Part shown: piece by piece, positions 1 to 8,154 of the stretch | Numbering within the stretch: the stretch's first letter is position 1 | Layout of the letters: each line of letters starts with the position of its first letter | DNA from: Aminobacter aganoensis | GTDB lineage: Bacteria; Pseudomonadota; Alphaproteobacteria; Rhizobiales; Rhizobiaceae | NCBI RefSeq assembly: GCF_014206975.1 | Contig: NZ_JACHOU010000001.1 | Coordinates: forward strand, 124,001 to 188,000 | DNA: 64,000 bases | Reading direction: 5' to 3' | The notes under the pieces: generated by a model | What the model was told of the DNA's origin: nothing | Database searches by the model: none | What the model saw: only the letters and a program-made list of their open reading frames with translations | Translations under genes and position numbers: made by a program

Positions 1-1461
1 GGGGTGCGTATTGAAAGCGGACAAATCCTGCTCGACGGGCAGGACATCGCCAGGCTTGGGCTGCGCGGCATCCGCGCCGTTCGCGGCGCGCGCGTCGCTT
101 ATGTCGCGCAGTCGGCGGCCGCCGCCTTCAATCCGGCCCACAAGCTCGGACGGCAGGTGATCGAAGCGAGCATCCGCCATGGCATCATGACCCGGGCGGA
201 GGCGACGAAACGGGCTGCCTATCTGTTCGGCATCCTCGGCCTGCCTGACCCCGATACCTTCGGCGAGCGTTTTCCGCACCAGGTTTCCGGCGGTCAGCTC
301 CAGCGTGCCATGACAGCCATGGCGCTGTGCGCCAATCCGGAGCTCATCGTTTTCGACGAGCCGACCACGGCACTCGACGTCACCACGCAGATCGAGGTTC
401 TCGCCGCAATCAAGCACGCCATTGTCGAGACGCAGACCGCAGCGCTCTACATCACGCATGATCTTGCCGTGGTGGCGCAGATTTCCGACGACATCATGGT
501 GCTGCGCCACGGCAAGACGGTGGAATACGGGTCGACGCGGCAGATCATCGAAGCACCGCGCGCAGACTACACCAGGGCCCTGGTCAGCATCCGCCAGACC
601 ACGCGGCAGGAGGCGCGCCCCTCCGACGACGCACAACTGCGCGTCGACGGGATGACGGCCGGCTATTCCGCGATGGATGTCCTGCACGATGTATCCTTGG
701 TCCTGCCCAGGGGCCAGACGCTCGCCGTCGTTGGCGAATCCGGTTCGGGCAAGTCGACGCTGGCCCGCGTCATAACCGGCCTCTTGCCGCCGAAGGCTGG
801 GACGGTCTCGTTTAGCGGTGCAGCGTTGCCGCCGGCACGCAAGGACCGCTCACGCGAGCAGTTGCGGCGCATCCAGATGATCTACCAGATGGCCGATACG
901 GCAATGAACCCGCGGCAGAAGATCCGCGACATCGTCGGCCGTCCGCTGACGCTTTATTTCGGCATGCGCGGCACGGCCAAGACAGAGCGGGTCAAGGAAC
1001 TGCTCGACCAGATCGAGATGGGTCCGCAGTTCCTCGACCGTTTCCCGGCTGAGCTGTCAGGTGGACAGAAACAGCGGGTCGCCATCGCCCGCGCGCTCGC
1101 CGCCAAGCCTGAGCTGATCCTGTGCGACGAGCCGACGTCGGCTCTCGATCCGCTGGTAGCCGAGGGCATCCTGAAACTGCTGCTGCGCCTGCAGGCGGAG
1201 ACCGCGGTTTCTTACCTGTTCATCACCCACGACATCGCCATCGTGCGTGCCATCGCCGACCGTGTCGCGGTCATGCATCGCGGCAAGGTGGTGCGCGAAG
1301 GCGTCAAGTCGGCGGTGCTGTCGCCGCCCTTCGACGATTACACCGACCTGCTGCTCAGGTCGGTGCCTGAAATGGAAATTGGTTGGTTGGAACGTGTCCT
1401 GGACGGTCGCCGTGCCGTCCCCCAGGTGCCCGGCGCAGCCATAGAACTGGAGAGATCATGA
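1..1461 (+). CDS. Peptide-type ABC transporter ATP-binding protein, two fused ATPase domains (5' end outside window)
   Basis: This protein would energise import of peptides or similar small solutes as the cytoplasmic ATPase of a Dpp/Opp-type ABC transporter. The frame is open from the first base, so the true start and the first Walker A lie upstream. Counting from the GTG at position 4, the first domain shows VSGGQ (94-98), Walker B FDEP (117-120) and the switch histidine in ITHD (152). The second domain is complete: GESGSGKS (244-251), LSGGQ (351-355), CDEP (374-377) and FITHD (H409). A DppD-DppF-type fusion in one chain is common in rhizobia. The stop codon overlaps the start of the dipeptidase gene (ATGA), so the two are probably translated together. 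The permeases should lie upstream of the window. Confidence 0.93.
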   Translation, partial: GVRIESGQILLDGQDIARLGLRGIRAVRGARVAYVAQSAAAAFNPAHKLGRQVIEASIRHGIMTRAEATKRAAYLFGILGLPDPDTFGERFPHQVSGGQLQRAMTAMALCANPELIVFDEPTTALDVTTQIEVLAAIKHAIVETQTAALYITHDLAVVAQISDDIMVLRHGKTVEYGSTRQIIEAPRADYTRALVSIRQTTRQEARPSDDAQLRVDGMTAGYSAMDVLHDVSLVLPRGQTLAVVGESGSGKSTLARVITGLLPPKAGTVSFSGAALPPARKDRSREQLRRIQMIYQMADTAMNPRQKIRDIVGRPLTLYFGMRGTAKTERVKELLDQIEMGPQFLDRFPAELSGGQKQRVAIARALAAKPELILCDEPTSALDPLVAEGILKLLLRLQAETAVSYLFITHDIAIVRAIADRVAVMHRGKVVREGVKSAVLSPPFDDYTDLLLRSVPEMEIGWLERVLDGRRAVPQVPGAAIELERS

Positions 1462-2462
1462 CTGAGATGACCATCAGCGAGCGAGCCCGGAAGCTCTACG
1501 CCGACGCACTTGTCTGGGACACGCATTCCGGCTTCATGCCCGACCCGGTCGCCGACCTGAACAATCTCCGGATCTGGCGCGACGCCGGCGTCAACTATCT
1601 GTCCATCGATGTCGGCTTTGACCTGATGTCGTGGCAGGACACGGTCAGGACGCTGGCCGCCTTCCGTCGCTGGATCAACGCCCACCCCGAGCATTATACG
1701 CTGGTGACCAGTGCCGACGAGGCGCTGCAGGCCAAGGCGCAGGGCAAGCTCGGCATCACCTTCGACCTCGAGGGCATGAACGCGCTCGACGGCCGCATCG
1801 AGATGGTCGAGTTCTACCACCATCTCGGTGTCCGCCAGATGCTGTTCGCCTACAATCGCAACAATCTCGCCGGCGGCGGCTGCCACGACGACGATAGCGG
1901 CCTGACCGCTTTCGGCCGGCAGGTGATCGATGAGATGAACCGTCTCGGCATGTTCGTCGACGTAACCCACTGCGGTCACCGCACCACCATGGATGTGATG
2001 GAGTATTCCGACCGGCCGGTCATCTTTTCGCATTCCAATCCCAAGGCTCTGTGCAGCCATGGCCGCAACATCACCGACGACCAGATCAGGGCATGCGCAA
2101 AGACGGGCGGCATCGTCGGCATCGTCGGTCTCAGCAAATTCCTGGGCGACGACAAGGCCAGTTCCGACAGCCTGGCCGACCATGTCGAATATCTGCTCGA
2201 CGTCGCCGGACCGGCGCATGTCGGCATCGGCCTCGACTACGCTTTCCCAGTGGACATGGCGGGCATCCAGGAGATTTTGGCGGCGAATCCTCAGTTCTGG
2301 CCGCTGAGCGAGGGATACGGCACGACACCCACCGTCTACGCCGAGCCTGCGCAACTCGCCGAGATGACCGAAATTCTTCTTCGACGCGGCCATTCCGACG
2401 GGACGGTGCGCGGGGTCTTGGGCGACAATTTCCTGCGCCTCGCGCGCCAGGTCTGGAAATAG
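1458..2462 (+). CDS. Peptidase M19 (renal/membrane dipeptidase family) protein
   Basis: M19 enzymes are zinc hydrolases that cleave dipeptides. The 334-residue product shows the family landmarks DLEGMNALDG, FGRQVIDEMNRLGMFVDVTH and PVIFSHSNPKALC, which carry the metal-binding Glu and two His. The ATG at 1458 is chosen because it overlaps the upstream stop and has a GGAGAG Shine-Dalgarno 4-5 bases before it. The N-terminal zinc motif, normally Asp-x-His-x-Asp, reads DTHSG (residues 21-25), so Gly sits where the second Asp is expected; activity is therefore uncertain. From established knowledge, an M19 dipeptidase gene lies in the betaine-catabolism region of Pseudomonas aeruginosa. Together with the Rieske pair downstream, that suggests a role in using betaine-like or peptide-linked nitrogen sources; this is inference. 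Confidence 0.85.
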   Translation: MTEMTISERARKLYADALVWDTHSGFMPDPVADLNNLRIWRDAGVNYLSIDVGFDLMSWQDTVRTLAAFRRWINAHPEHYTLVTSADEALQAKAQGKLGITFDLEGMNALDGRIEMVEFYHHLGVRQMLFAYNRNNLAGGGCHDDDSGLTAFGRQVIDEMNRLGMFVDVTHCGHRTTMDVMEYSDRPVIFSHSNPKALCSHGRNITDDQIRACAKTGGIVGIVGLSKFLGDDKASSDSLADHVEYLLDVAGPAHVGIGLDYAFPVDMAGIQEILAANPQFWPLSEGYGTTPTVYAEPAQLAEMTEILLRRGHSDGTVRGVLGDNFLRLARQVWK

Positions 2463-2579
2463 CGGACCAGCTCTCAGGACGTGTCCCGGCAGATGCCGAT
2501 TCGAACGCCGCGTGCCCGCCGCAGGGCCTGTGCTGAACCTATCCAGTTGAATTCGTCAGATCAAACAATGGGGAGAGTT

Positions 2580-4157
2580 ATGAAGAAACCGGGACTTTTC
2601 GGAATGGACCTCGCGGCAAGCCGCCGCGATTTCCTCAAGGGCTCGATCGGTGCGGGCCTGCTGCTGGGCAGTGGGATGGGCACTGCATGGGCCCAGGCCG
2701 AGCAGGCCGGCACGCCGATCAAGGGCGGCCATCTCAAGCTCGGTCTCGATGGCGGATCGTCCACCGATTCCCTCGACCCGGCCGCCTACATCAGTGCCAT
2801 CGCCTTCTGCCTTGCCCGCAGCTTCGGCGACCACCTGGTCGAAAGCGATCCGGTGACCGGCAGGGCTGTACCTTCCATCGCCGAGAGCTGGGAGTCCTCC
2901 GACAATTCCAAGACCTGGACCTTCAAGATCCGCAACGACGTCCAGTTCCACAACGGCAAGAAGCTCACTGTCGACGACGTCGTCAAAACGCTGCAGCGCC
3001 ACAGCGATGAGAAGTCGCGTTCGGGCGCGCTCGGCTTTCTGCGGGCGATCACCTCGATCGAGGGCAGCGGCAATGATCTTGTCGTGAAGCTCTCCGAGAG
3101 CAATGTCGACCTGCCGTTGATCTTCACCGCCTATCATCTGGTGATCCAGCCGAACGGCGGTTACGACAACCCGGGCGAGGGCGTCGGGACGGGTCCATAC
3201 AAGCTGGTCAGTTTCGAACCGGGTGTGCGGGCGCTGTTTGAGAAGAACAAGAACGACTGGCGCGAGCGCGGCTATGTCGACAGCTTCGAGATCATCGCGA
3301 TGAACGACCCAACCGCCCGCATCGCGGCGGTTTCGGCCGGACGTGTCCATCTCATCAACAGCGTCAGCGCCAAGACCGTTCCGCTTCTCAAGCGGGCGCC
3401 GGGCGTGCAGATCCTGAACACGCCGAGCCGCGGCCACTACACTTTTCCGATGCAGGTCGACAAGGCACCGTTCGACAACAACGACCTGCGGCTCGCCCTC
3501 AAATATGCCATCGACCGGGAAGCCATGCTGCAGACCGTTCTTGGCGGCTACGGCACGATCGGCAATGATTTCCCGATCAATTCCAGCTACCCGCACTTCC
3601 CGGCCGATATCGAGCAGCGCAGTTACGATCCGGACAAGGCTGCCTTCCACTTCAAGAAGTCCGGTCATGACGGGCCGATCGTGCTCAGAACGTCCGAGGG
3701 TGTCTACGCCGGCGCCGTCGACGGCGCGTTGCTGTATCAGGAAAGCGCCAAGAAGGCTGGCATTGCCATCGAGGTGAAGCGCGAACCCGCGGATGGCTAC
3801 TGGACCAATGTCTGGCGCGCAACTCCGTTCTGCATGTCTTACTACGGCAGCCGCCTGTCCCAGGATTTGATGTATTCGACCGAGCACGTCTCGGACTCGC
3901 CTGCCAACGAGACCAATTTCAATCGGCCTGACTTCGACACGCTGATCAAGCAGGCTCGCGTCGAGGCCGACGAAGCCAAACGCAACGAGCTCTATCATGC
4001 CGCGGCAGTGATGGTGCGCGATGAAGGCGGGTCGATCATCCCGGTCTTCAACGACCACCTCCTTGCCGCCACGAAGCAGCTCAAGGGCTACGTCCACGAT
4101 GTCGGCAACGATCTGTCGAACGGCTACGTCGCATCGCGCGCCTGGCTGGAGGCGTAG
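2580..4157 (+). CDS. ABC transporter solute-binding protein, family 5 (DppA/OppA type), Tat-exported
   Basis: This is the periplasmic receptor for the ABC importer encoded upstream. The 525-residue protein has the family-5 landmarks: a W-T-F-K-I-R segment followed by VQFHNGKKLTVDDVV, and GTGPYKLVSFEPG. The start at 2580 follows GGGGAG with 4 bases of spacing; an ATG at 2568 is a less likely alternative. The N-terminus is a twin-arginine signal: SRRDFLKG (RR at 15-16), a glycine/leucine-rich stretch, then a probable cleavage after AWAQA, so the protein is probably exported folded. A 117-base gap separates it from the dipeptidase gene, with no obvious terminator. It ends facing the LysR gene across a strong hairpin. 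The ligand cannot be read from sequence. Confidence 0.92.
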   Translation: MKKPGLFGMDLAASRRDFLKGSIGAGLLLGSGMGTAWAQAEQAGTPIKGGHLKLGLDGGSSTDSLDPAAYISAIAFCLARSFGDHLVESDPVTGRAVPSIAESWESSDNSKTWTFKIRNDVQFHNGKKLTVDDVVKTLQRHSDEKSRSGALGFLRAITSIEGSGNDLVVKLSESNVDLPLIFTAYHLVIQPNGGYDNPGEGVGTGPYKLVSFEPGVRALFEKNKNDWRERGYVDSFEIIAMNDPTARIAAVSAGRVHLINSVSAKTVPLLKRAPGVQILNTPSRGHYTFPMQVDKAPFDNNDLRLALKYAIDREAMLQTVLGGYGTIGNDFPINSSYPHFPADIEQRSYDPDKAAFHFKKSGHDGPIVLRTSEGVYAGAVDGALLYQESAKKAGIAIEVKREPADGYWTNVWRATPFCMSYYGSRLSQDLMYSTEHVSDSPANETNFNRPDFDTLIKQARVEADEAKRNELYHAAAVMVRDEGGSIIPVFNDHLLAATKQLKGYVHDVGNDLSNGYVASRAWLEA

Positions 4158-4180
4158 CCGGGCAGGCGCCGATTGACCAA

Positions 4181-4206
4181 GGTTGCGCAGCACTTGCTGC
4201 GCAACC
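4181..4206. terminator. Perfect hairpin between convergent genes, probable bidirectional terminator
   Basis: An 11-base perfect inverted repeat (GGTTGCGCAGC / GCTGCGCAACC) encloses the four-base loop ACTT. It lies between the ends of the convergent solute-binding and LysR genes, where a shared terminator is expected. Neither side has a strong T-run, so the intrinsic terminator call is moderate. Confidence 0.6.
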
Positions 4207-4215
4207 AGTTCGGCC

Positions 4216-5130
4216 TCAGTTGCACCCTAGCTCTGCAGGTGCTCCGTCAGTGACGGAGCCGACAAGTGCTTGTACGACTGCCTGGATGGCCGGGCCCGTT
4301 TTCGTGCGCGTCACTATGTAGAACGACCCGCGGTGCCGCCGCGACGTGCTGGTCAGGCGCACCAGTTGGCCAAGCCGCAGATGTTCCTCGACGAAGCCGG
4401 CCCAGGCGAGGGCAGCGCCCCGCCCGGCGATGGTCTCATGCATCATCGCCAGATAGCTGGTGAACCGCGGTCCATCGAGGGTCCGATCGGTGCCGATCCA
4501 CGACTGCCAGCTGTCGACGGCTCCGGGCTGGGTGATCAGGTGCAGGAGAGGGATGTCGAGGAACGCCTGCGGAAACCCCGACGCAAGCGGATGCCGCGCC
4601 AGAAAGGCTGGCGAGCAGACCGGGAACCATTCTCCGTCGAACAGCTTCCTGGCAGCCAGTCCCGGCCAATCCTCAGGGGTTCCAAACCGTATCGACAGTG
4701 CCACATCGGCTTGGTCGAAGTCCTTGTAGTCGTTGGATGTCAGCAACATCACCTGGCCATTGGGAACACGTGACGCCACCAGGTCGAAGCGGGGCATCAG
4801 CCACATTTGGGCTATGTCGAAGCTGCAGCCGACCACAAATGTGTCCCGGTCCGGAAGCTGCAGTCGCTCTACCGCGTCACGTATGGTGCCCAGCCCGTCG
4901 CGGATCGCTTCGGCAAGCGTGCTGCCGGCTTCGGTCAGGAAGACCCGGTTGCCCTTGCGAGCGAAAAGGGTGAGGGACAGCTGGCGCTCGAGGTTGGCGA
5001 CATGACGGCTGACCGCTGACTGCGCGATGTTGAGCTCTTCCGCTGCCGCCGTGAGCCCGCCATTCCGCGCGGCCGATTCGAACACCACCATGGCATTGAG
5101 AAGCGGCACCGAGGTCTTCAATGTCTTCAT
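4216..5130 (-). CDS. LysR-family transcriptional regulator (GcvA-like)
   Basis: This is a DNA-binding activator or repressor of 304 residues. The N-terminal winged helix-turn-helix is clear: AMVVFESAARNGGLTAAAEEL, then IAQSAVSRHVANLERQL, then LFARKGNRVFLTEAG. The rest is a substrate-binding-like effector domain, including the DIAQMWLMPRF segment common in GcvA-like members. The gene is divergent from the Rieske oxygenase gene across 137 bases, the classic arrangement for a LysR protein controlling its neighbour and itself. It also sits convergent to the transporter/dipeptidase genes, so it may control the whole locus. The inducer is unknown. Confidence 0.93.
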   Translation of the reverse strand: MKTLKTSVPLLNAMVVFESAARNGGLTAAAEELNIAQSAVSRHVANLERQLSLTLFARKGNRVFLTEAGSTLAEAIRDGLGTIRDAVERLQLPDRDTFVVGCSFDIAQMWLMPRFDLVASRVPNGQVMLLTSNDYKDFDQADVALSIRFGTPEDWPGLAARKLFDGEWFPVCSPAFLARHPLASGFPQAFLDIPLLHLITQPGAVDSWQSWIGTDRTLDGPRFTSYLAMMHETIAGRGAALAWAGFVEEHLRLGQLVRLTSTSRRHRGSFYIVTRTKTGPAIQAVVQALVGSVTDGAPAELGCN

Positions 5131-5267
5131 GGTTGGGCGCCAGTTTGTCTCGCAAAGAATGCCTTTTTGTTATGATAAGATGCCGCTTACATATTTGCAA
5201 TAAAACAAGATATCTCGCAATTTCCTGACTGAGAGTCATAACAAATTCAGATCGAAGGAGTTGCCAG
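5131..5267. promoter_or_regulatory. Divergent LysR/Rieske intergenic region with inverted and direct repeats
   Basis: This AT-rich 137-base spacer separates the divergent regulator and oxygenase genes. It holds a 9-base inverted repeat, TTGTTATGA at 5167-5175 and TCATAACAA at 5236-5244. The first arm overlaps a short palindrome TTATGATAA (5170-5178). A direct repeat TCTCGCAA occurs at 5148-5155 and 5213-5220. These are candidate operator elements for the adjacent LysR protein; no binding site is proven. The AAGGAG ribosome-binding site for the oxygenase is at 5255-5260. Confidence 0.4.
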
Positions 5268-6596
5268 GTGTCAGCTGCGACAACAAACGGACTTCACCCT
5301 GACCGCGCCAAGATCGTCGGTTTGATCGATCGCAGCCGCCCCAACTGGTCACTTGAGCAGCCGTTTTATGTCGACCCTGCCGTCTATGAGTTGGAGCGCG
5401 AACTGCTGTTCCCGAGGGAATGGTCGCTGGTGGCCCATGCCAGCGAGGTGCCGGAGAAGGGGCGCTACATCGTGCGGCAGCTTTTTGACGAAGAAATCAT
5501 CGTGGTTCGTTTTGGCGACGGCGAAGACGACATCGCGGCCTACTACAATGTCTGCACTCATCGCGGCTCGCGCCTGTGCACCAAGGATGGTCGCAGCAGG
5601 CTTTTGGTCTGCCCGTACCATGCCTGGTCTTTCAGGCTGACCGGGGAGTTGCAGACCCGGCAGGATCTTCCGGAGGGTGTCGACCCCGAAGCGCTCGGTC
5701 TGCATCGCGTCCCGTCGAAATGCATCGGCGGCCTTGTGCTGTGCGGGCTTGACAAGGCCTGCCTGCCCGATGTCCAGCCTGTCGCCGATGCGCTGATCGA
5801 CGGATTGCGCCAGAACGGCATCGACCGGGCGCGCATCGCGGCCCGCAAGACATATCCGACCAAGGCCAACTGGAAGCTGGTGCTCGAGAATTTCAGCGAA
5901 TGCTATCACTGCCGGCCGGCGCATCCGGAATACTTCAGGGTCAACGCCCATGTGAAGGTCACCGCCATGCGCGACGAGGACAAGGCAGTACAATGGCAGG
6001 AGGAACTTGAAGCCTGGCATAGCGTCATTGGTGACGCCGAATTCAACAAGGGGGCATGGGAATCCGGAGATATCGACACGGCCCCGTATGGCATGTACCG
6101 CAAGCCGATCGGTCCCGGCCGCATGACCCTTTCCGACGATGGCCAGCCCGTCTCGTGCCTGATGGGTGGGCGCACATCCTATGATGGTGGCGAGACCGGG
6201 TTCCTGCTCGGACGGATGTCGTTCGTAAGTTCGGCGAACGACTACGTCACGTTGTTTCAGATGATACCGCGCGGTCCGACGGAAACCGACGTCATCCTGA
6301 CCTGGCTCGTCGACGCGGACGCGGATGCCGGCATCGATGTCGATGCCATTACGTGGATGTGGGACGTGACGACCGTGCAAGACAAGACGATCACCGAACA
6401 CAATGCCGATGGCGTTGCCTCAAGGGCCTACAGGCCCGGCCCCTACACCGCGCTGGAGACCCAGACAGCCTCTTTCGTCGAGGTATATCTCTCCAACATG
6501 CGGCACCTCATTACCGGTGAGCGTCCGGCCGTGGCGCCGCGGAGGCAGCGGCCGAGCAGGGGGTATGTGATGCCCGCGACCTCGGAAACGGCCTGA
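5268..6596 (+). CDS. Rieske non-heme iron oxygenase, alpha subunit (betaine demethylase/choline monooxygenase type)
   Basis: This is the oxygenase half of a two-component system that hydroxylates or demethylates a small substrate with O2 and electrons from a partner reductase. The 442-residue protein has the Rieske [2Fe-2S] motif CTH (C96, H98) and CPYH (C115, H118). The mononuclear iron motif is E-x2-H-x4-H (E211, H214, H219) inside ENFSECYHCRPAHPE, the form typical of the GbcA, Stc2 and choline monooxygenase group. The GTG start has AAGGAG seven bases upstream. The reductase follows on the same strand. By family it may act on a quaternary amine such as glycine betaine or stachydrine; the exact substrate is inferred, not seen. 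Confidence 0.9.
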   Translation: MSAATTNGLHPDRAKIVGLIDRSRPNWSLEQPFYVDPAVYELERELLFPREWSLVAHASEVPEKGRYIVRQLFDEEIIVVRFGDGEDDIAAYYNVCTHRGSRLCTKDGRSRLLVCPYHAWSFRLTGELQTRQDLPEGVDPEALGLHRVPSKCIGGLVLCGLDKACLPDVQPVADALIDGLRQNGIDRARIAARKTYPTKANWKLVLENFSECYHCRPAHPEYFRVNAHVKVTAMRDEDKAVQWQEELEAWHSVIGDAEFNKGAWESGDIDTAPYGMYRKPIGPGRMTLSDDGQPVSCLMGGRTSYDGGETGFLLGRMSFVSSANDYVTLFQMIPRGPTETDVILTWLVDADADAGIDVDAITWMWDVTTVQDKTITEHNADGVASRAYRPGPYTALETQTASFVEVYLSNMRHLITGERPAVAPRRQRPSRGYVMPATSETA

Positions 6597-6661
6597 GAGC
6601 AACCGCAAATGCGGGGATGCAAGGGGCGGGCGGTTTGCTGCCGCTCCCCGCGCAAGGAGCA

Positions 6662-7744
6662 ATGGCTGTCGACATGCTGCACCGATTGACCTTGAGCCAA
6701 GTCCGCCGCGAAACGGCTGATGCGGTTTCTCTCGTCTTCGATATTCCCAAGGCATTGGCCGGGCGTTTTGCCTTTACCCCCGGCCAATACCTCACCTTGG
6801 AAGCCGAGATCGATGGCGAGCCGGTAAGGCGCTCCTATTCGATCTGTTCGGGGTTGGACGACGGCGAGATCCGCGTGGCGGTAAAACGGATCGAGGGTGG
6901 GCGTTTCTCGACTTTCGCCAATCGCGGCCTGGAAGCTGGCAGCATCCTCGGCGTGGCGCAGCCGAGGGGGCGCTTCATCGTGCCGCCGGCACGCAAGAAT
7001 GATCGGGTTTTCCTTGCTGTCGTCGTCGGCTCCGGCATCACGCCGGTTCTGTCGATTGCAAGAACAGTGCTTGCCCGCGAACCCCACAGCCAGTTTGTCC
7101 TTGTCTGCGGCAACCGGAGAAAGCAGGACATCCTCTTTCGAAGCCAGATAGACAAGCTTGCCGAGGATTTCGCGCCCCGTCTTGTGGTGCGCCATGTTCT
7201 TTCGCGCGAGCCGGTTGGGGCAGGGCTTCTGGAGGGGAGAATTGATGGCGTAAAGCTTGCCGCCGTCCTTGGCGAATGCGCCATGCCGATCTCAGCCATC
7301 GATCACGCGCTGCTGTGCGGGCCGCCCGACATGGTTTCGCATCTGAGCGCATCCCTGCATGTGGCTGGCCTGTCGCCAGGCAGCATCCACGCCGAATCCT
7401 TTCATGCCGTGGTCGCTCCAGTTTCGGCTTCGCCTGGGCGCGCACAGGAGGCAGATGAGCCACCTCGCCAGATCGAAATCCGATTGGACGGGCGCAGCTT
7501 CGTCATCGACGCGCGCCCGGCAGAAACGATCGTCGACGCCGCCGGCCGGTCCGGCATCAACGTGCCATATTCCTGTGGCGGAGGCACATGCGGTTCCTGC
7601 GTCGCCAAGTTGGTTGATGGATTTGCCGACACCATCTCGCAAGCCGCTCTTGAACCCTGGGAGCGAGAGGCGGGCTTCGTGCTCACGTGCCAGTCGCGAC
7701 CGGGACCTGATGGGGTTGTCGTAGACTACGACGCTGCCTTTTGA
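6662..7744 (+). CDS. Ferredoxin-NADH reductase partner of the Rieske oxygenase (FAD/NAD/2Fe-2S)
   Basis: This protein would pass electrons from NAD(P)H through FAD and a C-terminal plant-type [2Fe-2S] centre to the adjacent oxygenase. The N-terminal flavin domain has RRSYSICSG, and the nucleotide domain has VVVGSGITPVLSIAR. The C-terminal ferredoxin domain shows C-x4-C-x2-C in VPYSCGGGTCGSC and a last Cys in LTCQSRP. This GbcB/HCP-reductase layout matches the oxygenase type. The start is uncertain: ATG 6662 lies only two bases after AAGGAG, ATG 6674 is better spaced in the other direction, and ATG 6617 would add 15 residues. Any of them keeps all domains. Confidence 0.88.
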   Translation: MAVDMLHRLTLSQVRRETADAVSLVFDIPKALAGRFAFTPGQYLTLEAEIDGEPVRRSYSICSGLDDGEIRVAVKRIEGGRFSTFANRGLEAGSILGVAQPRGRFIVPPARKNDRVFLAVVVGSGITPVLSIARTVLAREPHSQFVLVCGNRRKQDILFRSQIDKLAEDFAPRLVVRHVLSREPVGAGLLEGRIDGVKLAAVLGECAMPISAIDHALLCGPPDMVSHLSASLHVAGLSPGSIHAESFHAVVAPVSASPGRAQEADEPPRQIEIRLDGRSFVIDARPAETIVDAAGRSGINVPYSCGGGTCGSCVAKLVDGFADTISQAALEPWEREAGFVLTCQSRPGPDGVVVDYDAAF

Positions 7745-7828
7745 TGTGTGCTGCCATTCACAACAATCGCGTCGCTACCGCGCGACGATGGAGGGACATA
7801 CAATGATCGCATAAGATAGATTATGGAA

Positions 7829-8149
7829 CTAAAGCATATGACCGGTCAGTAAGTACCGCAAATACGAGCACACCCAATAGACGCCCCAAAGAACCGACGG
7901 AACAGCGAGAAAGACGATCCAGAAGACTGTATCGAGGCTCCCGTCTGCCTTGGGTGAGCCAAGTGCGCGCACAAAGCCGAGAGCACACTGATACGCAACC
8001 GCCAGCAGCGGCACCAACGCCATTACCAGCCATGCCGCGACGAGTGCCGCGTGGGGCTGGTTCCAGACATAGTCGAAGGTAACAATCAGCAGTGCGATGG
8101 CAATGAAGAGCCCACGCGCGAGCCTCTTCCGAGCGGCCTTATCGTTCAT
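7829..8149 (-). CDS. Small membrane protein, unknown function
   Basis: A 106-residue product is predicted from ATG 8149, or 109 residues from a GTG at 8158 that overlaps the upstream stop as GTGA. It begins with a basic stretch (KAARKRLARG) and has about three hydrophobic segments: GLFIAIALLIVTFDYVW, ALVAAWLVMALVPLLAVAY and a tryptophan-rich IVFLAVPSVLWGVYWVC. No family is recognised. It is the last gene of the minus-strand housekeeping series, and the overlap suggests coupled translation with the MBL hydrolase. The 84 bases beyond it, up to the reductase gene, hold only a weak hairpin. Confidence 0.6.
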   Translation of the reverse strand: MNDKAARKRLARGLFIAIALLIVTFDYVWNQPHAALVAAWLVMALVPLLAVAYQCALGFVRALGSPKADGSLDTVFWIVFLAVPSVLWGVYWVCSYLRYLLTGHML

Positions 8150-8154
8150 CAATA

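Noticed and set aside
2556-4193. Antisense open frame over the solute-binding protein gene
   Set aside because: No domain or ribosome-binding site; the sense frame has a Tat signal and family-5 motifs.
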